Below are positions 56,147 to 64,000 of a DNA stretch of 64,000 nt, one piece after another. Source of the stretch: Bos javanicus (taxonomy: Eukaryota > Chordata > Mammalia > Artiodactyla > Bovidae); assembly GCF_032452875.1 (NCBI RefSeq), contig NC_083884.1, positions 21,965,501 to 22,029,500 of the forward strand, read 5' to 3'. The translations under genes were made by a program, and so were the position numbers. Numbering within the stretch: the stretch's first letter is position 1; each line of letters opens with the position of its first letter. Below the pieces are notes generated by a model, which saw nothing but the letters and a program-made list of their open reading frames with translations, searched no databases and was not told the DNA's origin.

Positions 56147-56299
56147 TCCTAAAATTAAGATATTTTCTTACATAACCAGAATAGTATCTTTATATTTGAG
56201 AAAATGATGTTTTATATAACTCCTAGTACATATTTAAATGTGTTCAATTGCCATCAACTTTAGATTTCTTTTTTTTCTTTCTTCTTTTTAAAAATAGAG

Positions 56300-57720
56300 C
56301 CAAAAAAAAAATAGAGCCAGCCTGCAGGCCCTCCCAGCTCAAAGGCATGGCATTTAGGAACAGCCCCCGGTTGGCCAGGAAGCTGTGGAAGGCGGTGCTT
56401 CTGTAGCTTCGTCAGCAGCCCGACTGCACATGTCCAGCACCTATGCTCACTTGCTTCCATCCCAAGGTGGTCTGGTGGTTTGCGTGCCGAGCCGCTATTC
56501 CTCGGCCTAAGTGCCTCCTTCGGTATCCCTTTATGCCCGTTACATAAGGTACGAATATTACCTTCTTCCTTCCCTCTCTTTTACAAACTTTTTCTCTCCT
56601 GCCATCTACTGTTTTAGAGTGCAAGTTAAAGAGAAATTATGGTAAAGAAACAGCGGCATGGGGCAAATGAAGGTCTGTAGCCAACTCTTGTCCCAGGTCC
56701 AATTTGGAAACGGACTGATACTCGTTTTAATAGTCTATCGTCTTGGGAGAAGTGGCCCGGGGTCACATATGGAGGAGTAAGGTGGTAGGATTGGGCAGAA
56801 TGGCTGGTTGAAGAGCCAAGCACTTAGAGTGAAATCACCGGCCTCGGCTGGACGCTCCCAGGTGCTCTTCATTGTGGTGGTGAGGGCTTGGGGGGAAAGG
56901 CGGGACTTGCCGCCTAGCTTGTGGTACTCGCTGGGTGTGGACGTGGCTGCTTCCTGAGGCAGTGGGAAATTTCTGGAAGCCACTCAACTGAAAACTCAGA
57001 AGCCAAAGCTGTTGGAAGGCTAGGGCAAATGCCTGGGGGTGGTCTGTGCTGCAGATAGCAGCAACTGCTGTGTCACGAGCTGAGCTGAATTGGAGAGAGC
57101 TGTGAAATGGTCAAGCCAAAATGAAAGTAACGGTGAAGCCCTTAATTCAGTAAACATAAATGTGAGGCTAAACAGGAGAAAATGTCACTTCCCCAAATCT
57201 TCCATTTTCCCGCATGGGACAAGGAGGGGGTGGGAGTCAGAGCATCCAAGACGTGGGGATTGTCTCACTGCTGAGGGAAACTGGAACAAAGCGCCTGGGG
57301 CAGGGGAGAGGATCACATACTGAGTCTACATGGAGAAAAGTGTCTTCAGGGCCCCTGCCCCCGTAAGGCCTCAGCTGAGCTCGTCTCCGCCAGGGCGGCC
57401 TTCACATGGAGGAACTGAATGCAGGGAAGAATAAGACATGGGTGACCAGGGTGACTGGTCCTTGACTGTTACTTCCTTTAGAACCTTCTATTCCTTGACC
57501 AATCTCTAAGTCTGGTGTGGGGAGTATGGCTCCCCCGCTCCCCCTCCCCCATCACACACTGGCGTGAGTTTTTGTCCAACAGCCAGACTCCTCATACTAC
57601 AGCGCATTCTCCACTGTTATCAACACTAAACCTCTGCCTCTCCAGATTTGAAATCTATTGGAAGATTCAGGTGGCTGGGTCTGAGTTAATCCTTTGGCCT
57701 CTATGGAGGTTGGCCCAAGA
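56300..57720. other. GC- and CpG-richer block of unknown nature
   Basis: For about 1.4 kb the sequence changes from AT-rich to roughly even base composition. It carries dozens of CpGs (clusters near 56480-56550, 56840-56960 and 57360-57400), while the flanks have almost none. No Bov or L1 repeat explains it. Frames of 60-82 codons occur on both strands, with no recognised domain. It may be a promoter or first exon of a non-coding or unseen gene, an old processed copy, or an ERV/LTR fragment. Confidence 0.5.
56599..56612 (-). promoter_or_regulatory. CTCF-core-like motif
   Basis: On the minus strand the sequence ACAGTAGATGGCAG fits the CTCF core CCASYAGRKGGCAS at 13 of 14 positions. It lies inside the CpG-richer block. 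A single motif match by eye is weak evidence of binding. Confidence 0.25.
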
Positions 57721-58794
57721 AAATTGACGTGTTTCTCAGCTGTGGGTGAGGCAAAATGTTTGGAGTCCATTGTCAGGGAATCTTTTAAAGATCACAAAGG
57801 GTGCAGCTCTTGAGAAAAATGTGACTCTCAGAACTCTGGGACTGGCACGGGAAGGTTTAAAGTCAGCCCAATGGATGTCCTTGATCTAAATATTTTAGCT
57901 AGGGGCTCTACTGCAGCCTTATCACTGGTCCATTGGTGGATAGATGGCTATTCCTTTTCACTTGGGGGACTGTGTGTAGTATTCTAGAGACTGTAAGATT
58001 CAGTGCTTATAGAACACATGACAATCACAGTAAAGATGCTGGAAGAGACTGATAATTTCAACAGAAAAAAATGAATTATAGCAGTTAAGAAAATTCTGAT
58101 GCTTCGCCACACATCAATACACTCTCACACGCATATAGTTAAGCAAGGAAAACAAATCTGAATTCTGAATAACAGTGAAACATTTCCCTGATATATCAAT
58201 AGTTAGATGGTAGGATTGTCTTTTGAGGCCTAAATTAGTGACCTGGCAAACAAATTGGAAGAAATTTCTTTAAGTGTATGTTAAAAAGTATAAAAAGAGG
58301 GAGAAGCTCATGTGTGATATATTTAGATTAATTTTAAGGAAGAAAATGAACATAGAATACAAGCAATGAATAAAAATAGACCTGTGTATTCAGACAAAAA
58401 GAGCTTACCAAAATCCAGGGAGTCATGAAAGCCTCGAAACACAGCTGGTTCTAGGCATTTATTTGTATTTGTGTATTACAATACATGTCCTAATGCACTG
58501 GCATGAGAGCATGGGGGAATATGTATGATTATATACCAGGTTAAGTTAATAATGTAGCAGAGATGGGGGTGGATTATATGGGTGAAGATGAGGGGGAGAG
58601 GCAAAAGACAGAGCCAGCCCAATAAGAGAAAAAGAATGGGGCTGCCTCTAAATAATCACGATTAACATGTATTGTCTATTAAAATTAGCGTTAATCTTAA
58701 TCATTTATCTCAGTTTTCAATTAAGTTGGTTAATTTTTAAAAATGCCTGTGGAATAATATTTTTGCAGAAGACATAAAAACAGTCATTAAAAGC
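57721..58794. other. Unique sequence, nothing recognised
   Basis: About 1.07 kb that returns to AT-rich composition. No coding frame or repeat recognised. Confidence 0.45.
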
Positions 58795-59030
58795 TCAACT
58801 TTTTAGAGCCAACCTCACTACATTAAAATCTTGATCCAGCACTTACTAAGGAATATAACTTTGAACAAAGTACATATACTCTGTTCTTTAGTTTCTTTAC
58901 CTGTAAAATATTAAATAGGACCTGCTTCCTAGGACTATATTGAGAATCAAATGATTCACAACATGAAAAGATCATAGAATAGTAGTGCCTGGCTAATAGT
59001 TTTCCATAAATGAGGGTTGCTATTATTGTT
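58795..59030 (+). mobile_element. MIR SINE
   Basis: A near full-length sense MIR in recognisable order: TCTTGATCCAGCACTTACTA, CTTTAGTTTCTTTACCTGTA, TTGAGAATCAAATGATTCAC, and AGTAGTGCCTGGCTAATAG. Confidence 0.8.
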
Positions 59031-59984
59031 GCAGTTGTTGTTTTTACATATCCAATGTCAGAACTGTTGTGTCACTCAAAACAGACTGTTTCTAGTATGG
59101 CAGTGTTTTTGTTTTGCTCAATTTCAATGTGCTTCAAAATAGTGGCTTGGCTTTGTTACACAGTGTGTAAGTAATGTTTTGTTTTGGACTTTATAATTTC
59201 CTTTTATGTGTTTGGAAAAGCAAGAAAATGCTTTCTTTCAGTGTCACAACAAATGCTAGCTTCCTTATTCTGTTTTTATATGGGATGAAGTTTTTGAGCA
59301 TATTCTCAAATTCCACTAACAGAGAATTCTCATCTGGAGTCTTTTATTACAAGGACTGCAGAGTATCTCTCATACCTACAGGATTCTTCCCTCTTCCTCC
59401 TTTCCCTCCCTCTCACCTTCCTTCTTCTACCTCTTTGTTTTCTTTTCTCCTTTCTCTTCCTTTCATCTTTTCATCTTGAGAAAAGTTCTCAAATTTCATT
59501 TATCTCCCTGTTTTTCATCATAATTTTTCCAAAGTATGTCTTTTCAAGATTGAGCTCAGTGATAGAATTTGATTACATCATGTCTGTATGATACATAATG
59601 ATTTCATTTGCAAACTAGCTGGATGCTGATCTGAATTAGATTGAATGTCATTTTTTTCTGAAAACTTTAATATCATCACTTCTTGTTTCATAACATCAAG
59701 AGTCATCAGTGGGAAGTCTTGGGGAGGTCTAATTCTTTGCTTTGTAGGAGGCCTGTTTTCAGAAATTTCCAAAGAATGTTACTCACCACCCCCCCCCCAC
59801 CTTTTTTAAAATGAGTCCTGCTTGATGCTGCATGAACATTCTCTGTGTGATAGTTATGTAGCTCTGTGATTTGCTTATGATCTTCTACTCCTGAGCTAAT
59901 TCTCATCTTTTTGTTCTCTCTTTCCCTTAATACTACTCATGACATATTGGACCGGCACAGCTAATCTTTTTGTCATGTACTTTC
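59031..59984. other. Unique sequence with pyrimidine tract
   Basis: I recognise no gene or repeat family. A 90 bp almost pure C/T tract lies at 59385-59475 and a C-run at 59788-59799. Confidence 0.45.
59385..59475. repeat. Polypyrimidine (C/T) low-complexity tract
   Basis: About 90 bp of CCT/TTC-rich sequence with very few purines. It could form triplex DNA but has no perfect mirror symmetry by eye. Confidence 0.85.
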
Positions 59985-62280
59985 TCCTTTTATTTTTATT
60001 ATAATTTTAAAGAAATTGAAATATACACATACCCCAAAAGGTACAGACATAGGTGTAAAGCACAGTAATTATTACAAAGTGAACACACAGGGAAATAAAT
60101 AGCACAAGCTCCCATCACATTTCTTCCCCAAAATTATGATCCCTACTCCCCATTGGTAAGTATTGTTATAACTTTATATCGAATAATGTAATTTATCTGT
60201 ACCTGTGTTTGAAATAGATATGTAAATTAAAATCAAGCAGTGCATGTTCTTTGCACCTGACCTCTTTTCCTAAACATACTTGTGACATTGTTACAGATTA
60301 AGTGTAGATGTAGTTTAAAATTTTTTTAGTATTATGTCAATTAAATAAATATACCACAGTTTATCCATTCTGTCATCAAAATTTTGTGTCTGTGTGTAAG
60401 TGCTAGAAATGATGATGCTACATTTTTCCTGATGCCAAAGCACATACATTTTATTTGGATATATATCAAGGAGTTGAATTGCTGTCTGATAGGTTATGTA
60501 TATATTCAAACTTATATATGCCAAGCAGTATATAATGCCACACATTAATTCCAGAGTGTTTATACAGATACCCAGATCTTCTTGACCTGTGATAGGGTTA
60601 TGTTCTGATATACCCATCATAAACTGAAAATATAAGTCAAAAATACATTTAATACCCTGACCTTAGCCTCCCCTATCATAAATGTTCTCAGAACACTTAT
60701 ATTAGCCTACAGGTGGGCAAAATCATCTAACACAAAGCCCGTTTTGTAACAGAATTTCAAATATACCATGTGATTTATTGAATACTGAAAGTTATAAAAG
60801 GAATGATTTTATGGGTACTGAATGGTTATGAGTGTCTGGGTTGTGTGCCCTCATACTTATGTGGCTACCTGGGAGCTTTTGTTGCCCAGCATCAGGAGTG
60901 GGTATTATACTGTGCATGACTAGCCCAGGAAACGATCAAAATTAAAATTCTGTGTAAGGTTTCTACTGAATCACATCTTTTTGATGCTGTTGTAAAGTAA
61001 AAAAAATCTTAAACCATCATAAATCAGAGACTGTCCATAGATACCCTCTAGTAGTGCATTGGATTGCCTGCTCTTCCATATGTTTAAACACTTGAAATTG
61101 GGGTCTGTGTAATGCTATCCAATGCTATCTAATGCTATTTAATTTTCTTTTCCCTGTTTACTAATACAATTGAGTAGTTTTCTATACATTTATTGGTCAT
61201 TTGATGACTAACTCATTTGCATTTCAAAAAACATTGAATATTTTTTTTTCAGAGTCAACTGCTATGTACTGAGTCAACCCTTTTTCAGCTGTATAAGTAT
61301 CTCCCGTCTACAGCTTCCCCTTTCATACTTGTAATGGTATATTTTGATGAAAAGGAATTATGTATAACATATTCAAATTTATAAAGTCTTTCCTTCCTCT
61401 TTCGTTCTGATGAAACTTTTTTCTTTTTTCATATCATGAAAACATTCCATATTATTTTAGAAGCATTGTTTACTTAACCACTTCACAGATCATCAAAATG
61501 TTTGTGTATGGCATAAAGTATGTATTTTGTTCTTATATGGATTAACTCATCCAATTGACTCATCATGTTTTGGGAAAGATCTTCCTTTCCATACTGCTCT
61601 GTGGTACCAGAGGTGATACTTTATGATAAATTCAATGTTTCCATAAGTATGGGTTTATTACTGGATCATCTTTTCAGTACCAGATGCTTCTGTCTTTAAC
61701 CATGCATCAGTGGTATACTATGTTGATCACTGTAGTTTTATTAGGTCTTCATAATGTTACTATGTAAGTCCTTCTGCCTTACAGGACTGCTTTTTTTTTT
61801 TTTTCCCTTATCCTCTGCATTGCATACATATTTTTACCAAAAGATAAAAAGATTTTGCATTTGGAGTTGCTTTGAATCTATAAAATACATTGACGAGAAA
61901 CAGAAACTCAAGTATGTGAATATCCCTACATTTATTTAGACCCTTTGTAGACTTTTCAGAATTGTTTTATAGTTTTCTAAGTATACAGTTTTTGTTTTAT
62001 CTACTCATAGGAGTTTGATTTATTACTAGATGTTTTGAGTCTGTATATTTGTATTTTTTTTAATTAATGTGTGTTCTACTCAACTGTTGTTAGTATAGAG
62101 AAATGAAATAATTTTAAATTACAGGTCCAGCTACCTTTCTTGACACAGGGCATTTCAGTGTTTATGCTTATACTTGTGTCTACTTTGTTAAATTTTCTCT
62201 TATTTTTATGTTTATTTAATCTAGGTTTTTTTTGCTGTTGGCATAAAATTTGTTTCATTTTTAACCATATTATGAATTTT
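59985..62280 (-). mobile_element. Old L1M, 2.3 kb antisense, split by a DNA transposon
   Basis: The 3' UTR and ORF2 end lie at 59985-60587 (AAATTGAAATATACACATACC, ATACCACAGTTTATCCATTC, AAGGAGTTGAATTGCTG). The ORF2 sequence resumes after 61035 (TGTTTACTAATACAATTGAG, GATCACTGTAGTTTTATTAG, GAGTTGCTTTGAATCTATAAA). It is heavily decayed. Its right end is not sharply defined. Confidence 0.72.
60588..61035. mobile_element. Tigger-type DNA transposon nested in L1M
   Basis: A non-autonomous element of about 450 bp. Its ends are related and inverted (GATAGGGTTATGTTCTGATA and CATCATAAATCAGAGACTGTC). The internal phrase TTAGCCTACAGGTGGGCAAA and the following AATCATCTAACACAAAGCCC are well conserved. It splits an older L1 between 60587 and 61036. 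Confidence 0.7.
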
Positions 62281-62518
62281 TAAAGTTGATAGAGTCCATA
62301 AAATATTCTCTCTTCCCATAGTAACATTTGTAAATATTTCTGTGTGAATCTTCCCATGAACTAATACATTTTACTTGCATTTAGTTATAATAGTTATTAG
62401 TTAACATACACTGACTGTTGATGATCTCTATTGTACTCTTAATTTCCTATTTTACTATTTTATGCTCTTAATTTTAAAATTTTATTTATTTTTTTGTGTG
62501 GTGAAAGAAACAGCAGCC

Positions 62519-62716
62519 TTTATCTGATGCTGGGAGGGATTGGGGGCAGGAGGAGAAGGGGATGACAGAGGATGAGATGGCTGGATGGCATCACTGACTC
62601 AATGGACGTGAGTCTGAGTGAACTCCAGGAGTTGGTGATGGACAGGGAGGCCTGGCGTGCTGCAATTCACGGGGTCGCAGAGTCGGACATGACTGAGCGA
62701 CTGAACTGAACTGAAC
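62519..62716 (+). mobile_element. Young BovB tail fragment
   Basis: Only the last 200 bp of BovB, near consensus, ending in ACTGAACTGAACTGAAC. It is 5'-truncated. No clear TSD. Confidence 0.92.
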
Positions 62717-62726
62717 ACAGGGAGAA

Positions 62727-62939
62727 GGGGCTTCCCTGGTAGCTCAGCTGGTAAAGAGCCCATATGTCAATGCAGGAGAAATAAGAGATGTGGGTTTTCT
62801 CTGGGTGGGAAAGATCCCATGGAGAAGGAAATGGCAGCCTACTCCAGTATTCTTGCCTGAAAAATTACATGGAGAGAGCAGCCTGACAGACTATCATCCT
62901 TGGGGTCACAAAGATGCAACTGAGTGCACACGCACATAC
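62727..62939 (+). mobile_element. Bov-tA SINE with near-perfect TSD
   Basis: A complete sense copy starting GGGGCTTCCCTGGTAGCTCA. AGGGAGAA (62719-62726) and AGAGAGAA (62940-62947) form an 8-bp TSD with one change. Confidence 0.92.
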
Positions 62940-62947
62940 AGAGAGAA

Positions 62948-63430
62948 TAGGGTGGCTCATGCTTAAAACCCCAAACCTCTCTTAATTAAAAAAGATACTT
63001 TCCAGGCAAGGCTCTATTGGGGCCCCTGCTTCAGAGTGGGGAGCAAGAACAAACAGCAGGTTCCCTTGTTTGCTTGCTCCCTGGGTCGGGGCGGGAGTCA
63101 GTCTTGTTCCGTACATGGGGTGAGTTTGGGATGGATGGGTCCAGGTGTCAGGCCGGAGGGGTAGCTTAGGTGGTTTGCCTACCTCTTAGGTGGTGTGGTA
63201 TGTAGAAGGCATGTGCAGTACTCTGCCTTTGCTCTGGGCTCTAAAGAAGTGGTAGCTGGGCTTTCTGGTCTCTTTGTATCTTTTGTCTAGAATTTACCCT
63301 GACTGTGCATACATGCAGTTATTTTTGGTCCCATATAATTTCTTTCCTATTCTGTTGCTCAAGAAGAGGTATGTCCAGGTGCAAACATTGCAGCACTGCA
63401 GCAAAGGTCCCAGGTCCCAAGCCTGTCTCA
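62948..63430 (-). mobile_element. Probable endogenous retrovirus LTR
   Basis: On the minus strand a polypurine tract (CTGGGGGGAA, 63431-63440) is followed directly by TGAGACAGG, as at the start of a retroviral 3' LTR. The following sequence is GC-richer than its surroundings. The left (U5) end is not fixed because a Bov-tA and a BovB tail lie there. I did not find a clear TATA box or AATAAA signal. Class I (gamma-like) is suggested by the neighbouring env end. Confidence 0.5.
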
Positions 63431-63440
63431 TTCCCCCCAG

Positions 63441-64000
63441 AGGCTCATCACCCTTGTTTTTAAGGGATTAGGGAGTCAAAGGTCTCTTCTTCCTGCTAAA
63501 GAGACTGCAGACCCTTGCCTACCCTAAAGATGTAGAATTCCCTTGCCAACTGTTCGAAGGACATGTAGGGACCTGGGCCACCTTCTGGAATGGGCTGATT
63601 TCCTTGAGCTGTCATAAGTCTTACTTCAAACTCTTATACTCTAAAAGACACAAACTTAACCAAAAGGTTAAACAAACAAGGGCCAAAAAGGAAAAAAGCA
63701 GTAATAGCCTTTAAATGGTTCAGAAAGGAAAGGAACTGGGATTCCTTTACTGTTGACCAGACAAGGGAGGCGACATCACCCCTGCCAAAATTATGACTCC
63801 ATTATGCCTGAGCATATATTTCATTAGTATTAACTTTTACATATCCTGTTGCATTGATCCAAGTTGCAGCAGGAAGTATTAGTTATTACACAAACTCTAC
63901 ATTGTTCTGCCAAGAGGTACCAGGAGCCAGACAATTACCACGAACTATATCAGCCAAGGAAACAAGAGAGGTCCCAAGTCCCATTAATGCTTCAAGTAGG
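63441..64000 (-). pseudogene. Endogenous retrovirus env end, broken
   Basis: Minus-strand sequence upstream of the probable LTR. At about 63650-63690 one frame encodes a hydrophobic run with the motif GPCLFNLLV. This resembles the end of the membrane-spanning segment of gammaretrovirus-type TM envelope proteins. The frame stops a few codons later, and further upstream it is interrupted by stops, so it is inactive. The rest of the provirus, if any, lies beyond the right edge of the window. Confidence 0.5.

Noticed and set aside
56626..57323. Several 60-82 codon frames in the CpG-richer block, considered as exons
   Set aside because: No domain or clear splice-bounded pattern; kept only as part of an unexplained block.

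Overview
The window is nuclear DNA from a ruminant, very probably a bovid such as cattle or a close relative. The basis is the repeat content. There are about ten fragments of the RTE-type LINE BovB, many tRNA-derived Bov-tA SINEs, dimeric BOV-A2 SINEs, older cetartiodactyl CHR SINEs, and L1 3' ends of the bovine type. The DNA is AT-rich. I recognise no host protein-coding gene, tRNA, rRNA, CRISPR array or bacterial-type operon. Nearly all longer open frames belong to transposons or look like chance frames, so this reads as gene-poor intergenic or deep intronic sequence. All family assignments are made by eye from remembered consensus features; no masking program was run.

Layout. 1-7.1 kb: a BovB 3' end cut by the window edge, a BOV-A2, a young L1 tail, a Tigger-type DNA transposon, and a 2.4 kb BovB with a perfect target-site duplication. 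7.1-11.4 kb: SINEs, including a BOV-A2 nested in a Bov-tA, plus MER5A, MIR and L2 relics. 12.5-15.4 kb: a large inverted duplication with arms of about 0.9 kb around a 1.1 kb spacer. 15.6-25.8 kb: three BovB copies, one inserted in a MIR, and a Bov-tA bounded by an unusually long direct duplication. 25.8-34.5 kb: long stretches without recognisable content, a short young BovB, a tiny L1 insertion and an ancient LTR-like unit. 34.5-45.5 kb: L2 and L1 relics carrying nested SINEs, and a BovB that keeps both ends but has lost its middle. 46.5-56.1 kb: nested CHR-1/Bov-tA and BovB/Bov-tA groups, L1 and Tigger relics. 56.3-57.7 kb: a GC- and CpG-richer block that no repeat explains. 60.0-62.3 kb: a decayed antisense L1 interrupted by a DNA transposon. 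62.5-64.0 kb: a BovB tail, a Bov-tA, and a probable endogenous retrovirus end (LTR and end of env) running off the right edge.

The insertion order read from the nesting is consistent: L1M, L2 and MIR are oldest, then Tigger and MER5A, then CHR SINEs, then Bov-tA and BovB, and finally BOV-A2 and the bovine L1. No gene system was found. The items most worth checking are the inverted duplication, the internally deleted BovB, the roughly 100 bp duplication around a SINE, the CpG-richer block, and the retroviral end.
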